Below, one piece after another: positions 1 to 7,697 of a DNA stretch of 11,206 nucleotides (position 1 is the first letter of the stretch; every line of letters begins with the position of its first letter). The notes beneath the pieces are model-generated. The model made no database searches. It was not told the DNA's origin and saw nothing but the letters and a program-made list of their open reading frames with translations. Made by a program: the position numbers and the translations under genes. Source of the stretch: Cyanobacteria bacterium UBA8803 (GTDB lineage: Bacteria; Cyanobacteriota; Cyanobacteriia; Cyanobacteriales; Coleofasciculaceae); contig DNXU01000347.1 of NCBI GenBank assembly GCA_003505715.1, forward strand, positions 13,674 to 24,879, written 5' to 3'.

Positions 1-1
1 G

Positions 2-1282
2 GTTGGCGATCGCCCGCAGTGCAAGGAACTCGAAGCCATCGGTCACGAAACTCAACCCCCCGCCCGTTACACGGAAGCCTCTCTGGTGAAAACTTTGGAA
101 AGTGAAGGGATCGGGCGTCCTAGTACCTATGCCAGCATCATCGGTACAATTGTTGATCGCGGCTATGCCCAAATGACGAAAAACGCTCTGGTTCCGACCT
201 TTACGGCTTTCGCGGTCACCAGTCTTTTGGAAAAACACTTCCCCGACTTAGTAAATACGGGTTTCACCGCTCAAATGGAGCAGACGCTAGATGAAATCTC
301 TACGGGCGAAGCTCAATGGCTCCCCTACCTGCGAGAATTCTATCAGGGAGAAAAAGGTCTGGAAAATCAAGTCAAAGAACGAGAAAGCCAGATCGATCCC
401 AACGAAGCCCGAACCATTGAGCTAGAAAACCTGGATGCCAAAGTCCGCATTGGGAAATTTGGGCCTTATATCGAGGCGGAAAATGGCAATGGGCCTGTAA
501 CGGCTTCAATTCCCCAAGATTTGACCCCTGCTGAACTTAATGACGAGCAGGTTGAGGTACTGCTCAAACAGAAAACCGAGGGGCCAGATAAACTGGGAGC
601 GCATCCAGAAACCGATGAGCCAATTTATCTGCTCACAGGGACTTACGGGCCTTACGTCCAGTTAGGTGAGGTCACAGAAGAGAATAAAAAACCGAAACGC
701 GCCTCTTTGCCCAAGGGTCTCAACATGGAAGACGTAACCTTGGAAAAGGCAGTAGGTTTGCTATCCTTACCTCGCCATTTGGGCGTCCACCCAGCCACTG
801 GCGGCAAAATTGACGCAGGTTTGGGGCGGTTTGGGCCTTACGTCGTCCACAACCTGGGTAAGGAAGGCAAAGACTACCGCTCGCTCAAAGCCGAGGACGA
901 TGTATTGACAATTACCCTGGAACGTGCATTAGAGTTACTTGCTCAACCGAAGAAGATACGCGGCAGCACAAGAGGTAAGTCTAAGGAACCTTTACGGGAA
1001 TTGGGGGTGCATCCCGATGATGGCGAAGCAGTGAATATTTACAATGGACCCTACGGCCCCTATGTGAACCATGGCAAAACCAATGCCGCAATTCCAGAAG
1101 GGCAATCAGTGGAAGAGGTGACCTTAGAAACAGCACTCGAACTATTATCGGCTAAAGCATCGACCAAAAAATCCGGGACGCGATCGAGCAAGTCAGCTAG
1201 TTCTAGTAATGGTAAGGCGGCTAAAACCTCATCTACCACTCGGAAAACAACGGCGAAAAAAACTACAAAAGCGAGTAGGTGA
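2..1282 (+). CDS. topA: DNA topoisomerase I, C-terminal part (5' end outside window)
   Basis: Type IA topoisomerase that relaxes negatively supercoiled DNA. The frame is open from base 2, so the gene starts upstream; 426 residues are visible. Near the start is the family segment ARYTEASLVKTLESEGIGRP followed by STYASII, part of the central type IA core. The Toprim domain and the catalytic tyrosine should lie upstream and are not in the window. After the core come four C-terminal repeats with a G-[YF]-G-P-Y-[VI] core, at about residues 152-159, 214-220, 276-283 and 350-357 of the visible part; three are preceded by L-G-[AV]-H-P. This repeat type replaces the zinc fingers of E. coli TopA, and no CxxC pair is visible. 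The last ~43 residues are a low-complexity tail of Lys, Ser, Thr and Ala, probably a DNA-binding tail. A GTG at 86 is internal, not the start. The gene ends just before a strong terminator. Confidence 0.97.
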   Translation, partial: VGDRPQCKELEAIGHETQPPARYTEASLVKTLESEGIGRPSTYASIIGTIVDRGYAQMTKNALVPTFTAFAVTSLLEKHFPDLVNTGFTAQMEQTLDEISTGEAQWLPYLREFYQGEKGLENQVKERESQIDPNEARTIELENLDAKVRIGKFGPYIEAENGNGPVTASIPQDLTPAELNDEQVEVLLKQKTEGPDKLGAHPETDEPIYLLTGTYGPYVQLGEVTEENKKPKRASLPKGLNMEDVTLEKAVGLLSLPRHLGVHPATGGKIDAGLGRFGPYVVHNLGKEGKDYRSLKAEDDVLTITLERALELLAQPKKIRGSTRGKSKEPLRELGVHPDDGEAVNIYNGPYGPYVNHGKTNAAIPEGQSVEEVTLETALELLSAKASTKKSGTRSSKSASSSNGKAAKTSSTTRKTTAKKTTKASR

Positions 1283-1298
1283 TCTACACCATCTAACA

Positions 1299-1324
1299 AG
1301 CGGGAGCGTGGTAGCTCCCGTTTT
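1299..1324 (+). terminator. Intrinsic terminator of topA
   Basis: A perfect 7-bp stem, CGGGAGC (1301-1307) with GCTCCCG (1314-1320), has a 6-nt loop. It extends by a G-T pair and two A-T pairs at its base and is followed directly by TTTT (1321-1324). It begins 17 bases after the topA stop codon, as expected for a rho-independent terminator. Confidence 0.8.
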
Positions 1325-1346
1325 CCAAACGGGGGCGGAACGCGAC

Positions 1347-1366
1347 ACGGCAAATTTATTTGCCGT
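1347..1366. repeat. Perfect 9-bp hairpin
   Basis: ACGGCAAAT (1347-1355) pairs perfectly with ATTTGCCGT (1358-1366) across a 2-nt centre. There is no T run on either strand, so it does not look like a classic terminator. It may be a small interspersed repeat, or add to the end of the topA transcript. Confidence 0.5.
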
Positions 1367-1400
1367 AATACAGGTCGTTAATATAAGCTAACGCTCAGGG

Positions 1401-1428
1401 TCAACGTCGAGCGTAGTCGAGACGTTGA
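1401..1428. repeat. 8-bp inverted repeat around a GTCGAGCGTAGTCGAGAC core
   Basis: TCAACGTC (1401-1408) and GACGTTGA (1421-1428) are perfect inverted copies 12 bases apart. The core is rich in GTCGA and resembles short palindromic repeats that I recall between genes in filamentous cyanobacteria. I assign it to a repeat family from memory only. Confidence 0.45.
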
Positions 1429-1482
1429 TGCCAATACTCAACAGAAGTTAGCGACTCGTGCCTTCCAAGCTGCCGAAAAAGT

Positions 1483-1608
1483 AATGTTTGGTCAAATATA
1501 GCCTGGGGCGATGACGACTACCAAACGCTCTACATTACCGCAAGTAAGAGCCTTTACCGTATCCGTCTCAAAATTCCCGGCGTGTACTCAGGCTTGCAGG
1601 GGGAGTAA
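1483..1608 (+). pseudogene. 3' remnant of an SMP-30/gluconolactonase-type gene
   Basis: This frame gives NVWSNIAWGDDDYQTLYITA, then SKSLYRIRLKIPGVYSGLQG and E before a TAA stop at 1606-1608. The pattern N-x-A-W-G-D-x-D-x-x-T-L-Y-I-T-A-x-x-S-L-Y-R-I-R-L-K is the typical C-terminal end of SMP-30/gluconolactonase (LRE-like) six-bladed propeller enzymes, which hydrolyse sugar lactones. About 41 residues fit the family; intact members are roughly 300 residues. Upstream the same frame stays open only to a TGA at 1426-1428 and I see no family similarity there, so the gene body is lost. It converges with the DUF4380 gene. The family call rests on motif recognition and is fairly secure; function is surely lost. 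Confidence 0.72.
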
Positions 1609-1627
1609 CTTTTGACAGTACCCGACA

Positions 1628-2767
1628 TCACTTCCCTTTTAGGAGCTTTTCAATAGCGTCGCGTGTTGTCATAGCATTGACATCACTTGAAAGCAGTTGA
1701 TGAAGACTCCAACGCACAGTATGCTGATAGCGATCGCCCTTTTTGAAAAGATGTAGTGGAGACAGCAGTTCTAGTTCGACATACTTTTCTTTAGCATCGC
1801 CATTGTTATACACTTCTACAGGAAAACCCCCACCACCGACTGCACCATCAGGGTATTCCCCATCCTGACGAGTTGCTTTTTCCATCATGGCTACGCCATC
1901 TTTGACAGCTGCTACCCCAACTACTGAGGTATCAGCACCAAGTTTATAGATTTTTTTTGCAGAGACACCAACAGAGGGGCGCATCTGTAATAATGTCGGC
2001 GTCATTTGCACAATTGGTGACTCATCCTCCGGAGGAACGAGCCAGTGGAAATTATTCTTATATATACTCTCTCTGTTGAGCGGTAAAAAGATGGCGTCCG
2101 GAGATTCAATTTGAGTAACGTTCCAAATCGATAGGAGCAACGGTTCTCCTTTCACTTTCTCCACGGTTTGCGCGATCGCAAAGTCCCCATTTTGTTCAAA
2201 CCAGAACTCGCGCACCACACGGGCAGCGAAACCTTGTGCCACTTCACTGGTCATCTGTAAGTGGTTGTTTGGCAGAATATTTGCCCTGTGGGGATTACCA
2301 TCCCAGGCTGGATCGGGAGGCCAATTACGCCCAGCGATCGCAGGCCACCATTGCTGTGGTGCCGGCCAAGTTTTATCACCTCCCCAGTTTTTCCATTCAT
2401 TTTTACCGTAGATTTTTTGAGGTGAATTCCACAAAAAGTTAGAACCTCCCACAAAGCCATAACGCATGACTCGCCCAATTTCCGGCACAACAATAGCCTC
2501 AGTACGACTATCACTTAGACGAAACGCAGTGCGCCCATCGTAGACTGTAGGCGTAATCGTACCAACAGCAGTGGATACTTCCGGCTGCACCTTGCTTTGA
2601 GAGTTGCGAGACTCCGGTGAAGTGACAATTTTTCTAACTTTCCCGTCTTGTTTGGATGTCACATAAAGTTCTCCTGCTTCGTCATGAAATCCTTTACCCA
2701 CTAGACTTTTAACATTCATGTAAACGAGGGCAGTACGGTCAACAATGACATATAGCTTGCCGCGCAT
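1628..2767 (-). CDS. DUF4380 domain protein with a sugar-dehydrogenase-like N-terminal piece
   Basis: 379 residues. Residues ~77-358 fit DUF4380: the family-like stretch VVPEIGRVMRYGFVGGSNFL (93-112), then NWGGDKTWPAPQ (127-138) and RNWPPDPAWDG (147-157). The function of DUF4380 is not established; the fold is probably an all-beta, carbohydrate-enzyme-like module, which is inference. The first ~48 residues are different: GFHDEAGELYVTSKQDGKVR (26-45) followed by KIV resembles the last blade of PQQ-dependent sugar/sorbosone dehydrogenases (GFGxDxxGELYV...GKVYKI). Other DUF4380 proteins I recall usually carry a signal peptide; none is visible here. The ATG at 2767 is the only reasonable start: an in-frame stop lies 10 codons upstream and no good ribosome site precedes it. 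It may be a true fusion or the product of a deletion that joined two genes. Upstream lies the broken region with the IS remnant, so expression is uncertain. Confidence 0.75.
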   Translation of the reverse strand: MRGKLYVIVDRTALVYMNVKSLVGKGFHDEAGELYVTSKQDGKVRKIVTSPESRNSQSKVQPEVSTAVGTITPTVYDGRTAFRLSDSRTEAIVVPEIGRVMRYGFVGGSNFLWNSPQKIYGKNEWKNWGGDKTWPAPQQWWPAIAGRNWPPDPAWDGNPHRANILPNNHLQMTSEVAQGFAARVVREFWFEQNGDFAIAQTVEKVKGEPLLLSIWNVTQIESPDAIFLPLNRESIYKNNFHWLVPPEDESPIVQMTPTLLQMRPSVGVSAKKIYKLGADTSVVGVAAVKDGVAMMEKATRQDGEYPDGAVGGGGFPVEVYNNGDAKEKYVELELLSPLHLFKKGDRYQHTVRWSLHQLLSSDVNAMTTRDAIEKLLKGK

Positions 2768-2803
2768 ATCATTTTTCTCATACAGTAAAATTTGTCAGAG
2801 GAA

Positions 2804-2890
2804 TTATTGTTCAGGAGCCAATTGATTCAGTTTATGCAGCATAATATGCTCACAACCGGAAAACCATAGTCTCTCATCATCGAAAGCTAG
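2804..2890 (-). pseudogene. Unidentified coding remnant cut by the IS end
   Basis: On the minus strand this frame reads LAFDDERLWFSGCEHIMLHK, then LNQLAPEQ, then TAA (2806-2804). It is open right up to base 2890, where the insertion sequence begins. The LAFDxxxLWxSG pattern is similar to blades of beta-propeller proteins, but the piece is only 28 residues and I do not recognise a gene. If it was coding, the insertion removed everything before it. It lies directly upstream of the DUF4380 gene on the same strand, with 36 bases between them. Confidence 0.3.
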
Positions 2891-3169
2891 GGCGTGTCAT
2901 CAAATCAACCAGATAACAGAAGCAGCCAGATAAATTGCACCCAGAAAGTTGCTAGCGCGTTTGTCATAGCGCGTCGTAATCGCTCGATACTGCTTGAGTT
3001 TGGCGAAGAAGTTTTCAATGAGATGACGGGCTTTATACAAGTCCTTGTCGTAAGCACGCAGAGTAGTGCGGTTACGCTTGGGAGGAATCACAGGGGTCTT
3101 TCCCTGTCTCTGAAGTTGGTCAAGCACTCGCTTATCCGCATCATACCCTTTGTCTGCAAAATCGCACCC
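2891..3169 (-). mobile_element. IS5-family insertion sequence, 3' remnant
   Basis: The intact end is at 2891, where GGCGTGTCATCAAAT reads inward like a terminal inverted repeat of IS5-family (IS427-like) elements. It is flanked by CTAG at 2887-2890, a known target sequence of this group. The transposase reads away from the broken side toward this end. I found no matching inverted repeat (expected as ATGACACGCC) between 3170 and 3692, so the other end is missing. The element stops near 3169, where a 24-nt tandem repeat begins. A complete member would be about 0.8-0.9 kb, so roughly a third remains. Confidence 0.75.
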
Positions 3170-3190
3170 ACTTCGGCAGGCAATTCTCAT
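2900..3190 (-). pseudogene. IS5-family transposase, C-terminal fragment
   Basis: The 96-residue frame holds the second half of a DDE transposase: ADKGYDADKR carries the second catalytic Asp (D13), and RHLIENFFAKLKQYRAITTR carries the catalytic Glu (E59) with the usual R and K residues, ending in ASVIWLI. The first Asp and the whole N-terminal half are absent, so it cannot transpose by itself. About the first seven codons (MRIACRS) come from the tandem repeat that abuts the element, not from the transposase. The stop codon at 2902-2900 lies 9 bases from the element end, as normal for compact IS elements. An intact copy elsewhere in the genome could mobilise only an element with two ends, which this lacks. 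Confidence 0.88.
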
Positions 3191-3273
3191 CTAACTTCGG
3201 CAGGTGATTCTCACAAACCTCGGCAGGCAATTCTCATCTAACTTCGGCAGGTAATTCTCATCCAACTTCGGCA
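3170..3273. repeat. 24-nt tandem repeat, about 4.4 copies
   Basis: Units start at 3170 (24 nt), 3194 (23 nt), 3217 (24 nt) and 3241 (24 nt), with a 9-nt partial unit at 3265-3273. Each begins AC[TC]TCGGCAGG and continues with [CT][AG]ATTCTCA; the end of the unit varies (TCTA, CAA, TCTA, TCCA). The units sit back to back without spacers. The array starts exactly where similarity to the IS5 transposase ends. I do not recognise a repeat family. On either strand the 24-nt period would keep an 8-residue reading frame, but the 23-nt unit breaks it. Confidence 0.85.
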
Positions 3274-3322
3274 CCCGCTTCTACACTGACGCATAAATCC
3301 CTGACGGGGTGACAGAAGCGCG

Positions 3323-3508
3323 ATGAAACGGAAGCAACACGGAAACACGCCAAATCTAAGCATTGGCTACTTTGGTGCCAGTACTGGTGCAGCTGCGGCT
3401 CTCTTCGCTGCCGCAGCTCGTCCAAATGCGATCGCTGCTATAGTCTCGCGAGGCAGGCGTCCTGACTTGGCGGGAGATGCCCTACCCCATGTTCAGCTGA
3501 AGGGGTGA
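3323..3508 (+). pseudogene. Internal fragment of an alpha/beta hydrolase (dienelactone hydrolase type)
   Basis: Residues IGYFGASTGAAAALFAAAAR and then PNAIAAIVSRGRRPDLAGDA followed by LPHVQ match the central part of dienelactone-hydrolase-like proteins. GASTG is the nucleophile elbow (G-x-S-x-G) with its catalytic Ser. Intact members are about 200-250 residues, or are fused to phosphoribosyltransferases. Here only ~50 recognisable residues remain: the N-terminal third is missing, and after LPHVQ, where the family continues into the next beta strand and the catalytic Asp, the frame enters a 30-bp repeat that adds L-K-G and a stop. The catalytic Asp and His are therefore lost. The ATG at 3323 is only the first in frame; its first ~10 codons may not be native. 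Not expected to be functional. Confidence 0.75.
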
Positions 3509-3526
3509 CGAGTAAGCTGAAGGCTT
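3497..3526 (+). repeat. 30-bp direct repeat, left copy
   Basis: It starts CTGAAGGGGTGAC and ends with a hairpin-like AAGCTGAAGGCTT. It matches the copy at 7694-7723 at 27 of 30 positions. It ends the alpha/beta hydrolase remnant by supplying the TGA stop. A shorter match to the first 13 bases (12 of 13) lies at 3301-3313, on the other side of that remnant. Confidence 0.8.
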
Positions 3527-3692
3527 GCTCAAACATTACCAAATAAGGCAGGCTGGGTGTATATCATGTGGACAAGCAAGAGACTGACAAGGAGCAACGA
3601 GTTGGAATGCCGATGACTTCCGGATTAGTCTCTATGCTCAATTGTATGAAAGCTCTCTCCAGAGCCACAGGCGCAGACAAGAACAACTTCCC
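3527..3692. other. Leader of the sensor kinase gene
   Basis: No established gene here. A possible promoter is TTACCA (3536-3541) with TATATC (3560-3565), 18 bases apart; this is weak. A short frame, GTG at 3568 or ATG at 3607 to TAA at 3697-3699, would give 43 or 30 residues and overlap the kinase start codon. I do not recognise its product. The kinase frame itself is also open upstream from 3588, with a TTG at 3642 but no ATG or GTG before 3693. Confidence 0.3.
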
Positions 3693-6600
3693 ATGCTAAT
3701 CCAGTCTCTCAATCGTGTCGTTGCTAAAGTTTCTGGCAAGACTACCCTGCGAACCGTCCTCATTGTCCCCTTCGTCCTGCAAATCGTTGGGGCGGTGGGG
3801 TTGGTGGGGTATCTCTCATGGAGAAATGGGCAACAGGCAGTTAACGACGTTGCGTCCAAACTGCGTAGAGAAATCAGCGATCGCACCGCCGATCAAATTA
3901 AAACTTACCTCAAAACACCTCATCTGAGTAATTTAACTAACGCTAATGCTATAAGTATCGACCAGTTAGATATAAAAAATCCTAAAGCCTTAGAGCGCCA
4001 TTTTTTAAAACAAATTCAAGTTTTTAATTCACTCAGTAGAATTTATTTCAGCAATCCGCAGGGTGGACTTGTTTCTGTTGGTCACGACGAGAGAGGGCTG
4101 ACAGTTGCCTTCACGGAAAATTTTGCAAGAGGTGTCCTTCGCGTCAACAGTGTAGATAACCAGGGTAATCGGAAAAAATTGTTGGTCAATCAACAAAACT
4201 ATGATGCTAGAGAACGACCTTTCTATAAACAAGCTGTAGACGTAGGTAAACCAACCTGGTGTCCTATTTATATCTATGTTCCTAGTTCTAGAGGTTTAGG
4301 GATTGCTGCTAGCTATCCCTTCTCTGATGAGACAGGTAAGTTCCAAGGTATTTTATCAAGCGATCTATCTCTTACAGCCATCAATAATTTTCTCAAAAGT
4401 TTGGAGATTGGTACTCACGGAGAGGCGTTTATCATCGAGCGATCGGGGATGCTCGTAGCGTCGTCCAGTTCTGAACTTCCCTTCGTGAGTAGTGCCGATG
4501 GCAAAGAAAAGAAGCGACTTAAAGCTACCGAAATTAAGAACTCGCTGATTCGCTTCACTGCACAGCAGTTAATTTCTCAGTTTGGCAACTTAACTAACAT
4601 TAACGCCTCAAAACAACTTGACTTTGAAATAGAAAGTAGACGGCAATTTGCACAAGTAACTCCCTTCAAAGATGAGTTTGGGCTGGATTGGCTAATTGTG
4701 GTAGTCGTTCCAGAAGCCGACTTTATGCAGCAAATTAATGCCAACACCCAGACGACTATTCTGTTGTGTATAGCTGCTTTTATCGTAGCAACAGGGATTG
4801 GTATTATTACCGCTCGTTGGATTACAAAACCAATTTTGCACTTGAATACTGCTGCCCAGGAAATTGCTTTAGGGGAATGGGATAAAACACTAGACATCAA
4901 ACGCTCTGATGAAGTGGGGCAATTGGCAAAGACGTTTAATCAGATGGCAGCGCAACTGCAAGAATCCTTTGTCGCACTACAAGAGAGCGAACGCACTTTA
5001 GAAAACCAAGTTGTTCAAAGGACAGCCGCTTTACGAGAGAGTGAAGCAACTCTAAAAGCCGCTCAACGAGTTGCTCATATTGGAAGCTGGGAATTTGATG
5101 TAATGACACATAAAATTACCTGGTCAGAAGAACAATTTCGCATTTTTGGTCTTGACCCAACTCAAGGTAAACCATCTTACGAACAACACATCCAGCAAAT
5201 TCATCCTGATGACAGAGCATCATTACAACAGAGCCATGCACAAATGATAGAGGCAGGGAGAGGCGAGGAATTAGATTTTCGGATTGTGCGCCCTAATGGT
5301 GAAGTTCGGTATGTTTCTGGACGAGGTGAGGCTATTGTTAACGAGCAAGGGCAGGTAATTAAATTCTTCGGAACAACACTGGATATTACTGAGCGCAAAG
5401 CTGCCGAAGTTGCCCTCAAACAACAAAAAGAAATTCTACAAACCCTTTTTGACAATATCCCAGTCATGCTGTGCTTCTATAATCCCGACCTTGAGGTGCA
5501 GCTTATCAACCAAGCCTTTGAACGCACGTTGGGTTGGTCCAAAGAAGAAATGCGAGAAATCGATATCATGGCAGAATGCTATCCAGACCCAAACTACCGC
5601 GCTTCAGTTTTAGAATTCATGATGAGAGCTGATGGGGCATGGCAAGACATTCAGCTCAGAACTCGCGCAGGTAATATTCTGTTTACCTCTTGGGCAAACG
5701 TCCGCTTACCGGATGGCTCTATTGTTGGTATTGGTAAAGACATAACCGCTCGCAAACAAGCAGAAGAAAAACTACGAGAAAGCAAGCGTTTTATTGAACG
5801 GATTGCTAATGCTTCTCCTAATCTTTGGTACATCTACGATCATATTGAAAAGCGTAATGTTTATACCAATCGAGAACTTGCCGCTGTTTTAGGCTATACG
5901 CCTCAACAGATGCAAAAGATGGGTTCAGCGTTACTGCCAACGATTGTTCACCCTGACGACTTTGCAATATTCCCTCTTCATTTGAAAAAATGGGAAACAG
6001 CGACAGATGATGACATTCTTGAAATAGAGTACCGGATCAGAAATGCTTTCGGAGAATGGCGGACTCTGCTCACTCTGGAAAGTGTATTTGAGAGGACTCC
6101 TGATGGCACAGTCAAGCAAGTGATTGGGACATCTACTGATATTAGCGATCTTAAACGGATAGAGGAAGCCCTGCGCGAAAGTGCTTTGCGGGAACAAGCG
6201 ATCGCTACTGTCCTGCAAAGGATGCGTCAGACCCTGGATATGAATAAGATATTCAGTGCTACAACAGAGGAACTGCGGCACGTCTTAAATTGCGATCGCG
6301 TAGCCATCTATCGTTTCAATCCTGACTGGAGTGGAGAGTTTGTGTCTGAGTCAGTGGCGAAGGGTTGGGCACCTCTGATCGTTGAACAGAAAAATGACCC
6401 TCATCTGACAGAAGATGCTCTGGAAGACTCTAATTGCATTGTCAAAACCTTGAATATTGAAAATGACTCAGTGCATGACACTTATTTGCAAGACACTAGG
6501 GGCGGTACCTACTCTCAAGGCGTAAATTACCGAGTCACTCAAGACATTTACGCCGCTGGGTTTAGCCCTTGTTACATCAACCTGTTGGAGCGATTACAGG

Positions 6601-7697
6601 TCAGAGCTTACATCATTGTCCCCATCTTCTGTGGCTCTCAACTTTGGGGATTACTAGCAACTTATCAAAATTGCAGTCCTCGTGCTTGGAGCGAATCTCA
6701 AATCAGTGCTGTGGTTCAGATTGGAGTTCAGTTAGGAGTTGCCTTGCAGCAGGCTCAATTACTGCAACATACTCAACAGCAAGCCGTAGCTCTAGAACTC
6801 GCTTTAGACGAATTAAAACGCACTCAAACCCAACTGATTCAAACTGAAAAAATGTCGTCTCTAGGGCGAATGGTTGCGGGGGTTGCTCATGAAATCAACA
6901 ATCCCGTCAGCTTCATTTACGGAAATCTCACTCCTGCCCGTCACTACTTTCAAGACCTCCTGAGCTTGATTGAACTCTATCAGCAAACCTACCCTCAACC
7001 CACACCAGAAATTCAGCAACTAGAGTCTGAGATTGAAGTCGATTTTCTGGTAGAAGATTGGCAAAAACTTATCGATTCTATACAGGTAGGGGCTGAACGC
7101 ATCCGCGAGATTGTTCTATCACTCAGGAATTTTTCCCGACTGGATGAAAAAGAGCTAAAAGTGGTTGATATCCACGAAGGCATTGATAATACTCTCCTGA
7201 TTTTGCAGCACAAACTGAAGGCGGACGGTACTCATCCAGAAATCAAAGTGATTAAAAACTATGGTCAACTGCCATTGGTTACCTGTTACGCCAGTCAGTT
7301 GAATCAAGTGTTTATGAATATCCTCTCGAATGCCATTGATGCTCTACGACAGGAGCCAGGAGAAAGGTATCAGTCGTTAGGAGAGATGCCGACGATTACT
7401 CTTCACACTGAAGTTATTAATCAGAATAATATTCGGAATTATGGCTCCTGTCTTCTGAATTCTCCTTGTGTTGCCATTCACATTGCTGACAATGGTATGG
7501 GAATGAGTGAAGAGGTAAAAAAGAAGATATTTGATCCCTTTTTTACAACAAAGCCTGTAGGGAGTGGCACGGGTTTGGGATTATCGATTAGCTACCAAAT
7601 TGTAGTGGAAAAACATAAGGGTCAAATAAGTTGTGTTTCTACTCCAGGAAAAGGAACAGAATTTATCATAGAGATTCCAGTTAACCTCACCGCCTGA
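3693..7697 (+). CDS. Large membrane sensor histidine kinase (dCache-HAMP-PAS3-GAF)
   Basis: 1334 residues from the ATG at 3693. That start leaves a short cytoplasmic end before membrane segment 1 (~20-42), as in cyanobacterial relatives; an in-frame TTG at 3642 would add 17 residues. Next come a periplasmic dCache-type sensor (~46-345, including [15 protein letters not shown] and a ligand-pocket-like [20 protein letters not shown]), membrane segment 2 (~354-376), HAMP (~373-422), a short coiled coil, PAS 1 (~464-570), PAS 2 (~583-690), PAS 3 (~700-820) and GAF (~848-1020). The kinase core follows: phospho-acceptor His1066 in [15 protein letters not shown] box [11 protein letters not shown] (N1209 and N1213), DNGMGM (1266-1271), [19 protein letters not shown] (1280-1298). 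All catalytic motifs are present, so it should be active. It has no receiver domain and no response regulator gene is adjacent, so the partner is unknown. The signal is unknown: dCache often binds small metabolites, PAS and GAF may bind cofactors. The stop codon lies inside the right 30-bp repeat. Confidence 0.95.
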   Translation: MLIQSLNRVVAKVSGKTTLRTVLIVPFVLQIVGAVGLVGYLSWRNGQQAVNDVASKLRREISDRTADQIKTYLKTPHLSNLTNANAISIDQLDIKNPKALERHFLKQIQVFNSLSRIYFSNPQGGLVSVGHDERGLTVAFTENFARGVLRVNSVDNQGNRKKLLVNQQNYDARERPFYKQAVDVGKPTWCPIYIYVPSSRGLGIAASYPFSDETGKFQGILSSDLSLTAINNFLKSLEIGTHGEAFIIERSGMLVASSSSELPFVSSADGKEKKRLKATEIKNSLIRFTAQQLISQFGNLTNINASKQLDFEIESRRQFAQVTPFKDEFGLDWLIVVVVPEADFMQQINANTQTTILLCIAAFIVATGIGIITARWITKPILHLNTAAQEIALGEWDKTLDIKRSDEVGQLAKTFNQMAAQLQESFVALQESERTLENQVVQRTAALRESEATLKAAQRVAHIGSWEFDVMTHKITWSEEQFRIFGLDPTQGKPSYEQHIQQIHPDDRASLQQSHAQMIEAGRGEELDFRIVRPNGEVRYVSGRGEAIVNEQGQVIKFFGTTLDITERKAAEVALKQQKEILQTLFDNIPVMLCFYNPDLEVQLINQAFERTLGWSKEEMREIDIMAECYPDPNYRASVLEFMMRADGAWQDIQLRTRAGNILFTSWANVRLPDGSIVGIGKDITARKQAEEKLRESKRFIERIANASPNLWYIYDHIEKRNVYTNRELAAVLGYTPQQMQKMGSALLPTIVHPDDFAIFPLHLKKWETATDDDILEIEYRIRNAFGEWRTLLTLESVFERTPDGTVKQVIGTSTDISDLKRIEEALRESALREQAIATVLQRMRQTLDMNKIFSATTEELRHVLNCDRVAIYRFNPDWSGEFVSESVAKGWAPLIVEQKNDPHLTEDALEDSNCIVKTLNIENDSVHDTYLQDTRGGTYSQGVNYRVTQDIYAAGFSPCYINLLERLQVRAYIIVPIFCGSQLWGLLATYQNCSPRAWSESQISAVVQIGVQLGVALQQAQLLQHTQQQAVALELALDELKRTQTQLIQTEKMSSLGRMVAGVAHEINNPVSFIYGNLTPARHYFQDLLSLIELYQQTYPQPTPEIQQLESEIEVDFLVEDWQKLIDSIQVGAERIREIVLSLRNFSRLDEKELKVVDIHEGIDNTLLILQHKLKADGTHPEIKVIKNYGQLPLVTCYASQLNQVFMNILSNAIDALRQEPGERYQSLGEMPTITLHTEVINQNNIRNYGSCLLNSPCVAIHIADNGMGMSEEVKKKIFDPFFTTKPVGSGTGLGLSISYQIVVEKHKGQISCVSTPGKGTEFIIEIPVNLTA

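Noticed and set aside
1060..1353. Minus-strand open frame over the topA tail
   Set aside because: It arises from the low-complexity Lys/Ser/Thr codons of topA and covers the terminator; it is a shadow.
1347..1366. Second terminator for topA
   Set aside because: The hairpin is perfect but no T run follows on either strand, and a full terminator already lies at 1299-1324.
2894..3241. Plus-strand open frame of 115 codons across the IS remnant
   Set aside because: It is antisense to a clear transposase fragment and runs into the tandem repeat; no family features are seen.
3170..3273. Possible CRISPR array from the regularly spaced 24-nt units
   Set aside because: Units are back to back with no unique spacers, and no cas gene is near.
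3341..3356. Possible second IS end (ACACGCCAAAT)
   Set aside because: It matches only part of the 2891 terminal sequence, lacks TGACACGCC, and has no CTAG flank.
3588..3692. Longer N terminus for the sensor kinase (TTG at 3642 or earlier)
   Set aside because: No ATG or GTG lies in frame upstream, and family-like sequence begins only after the ATG at 3693.
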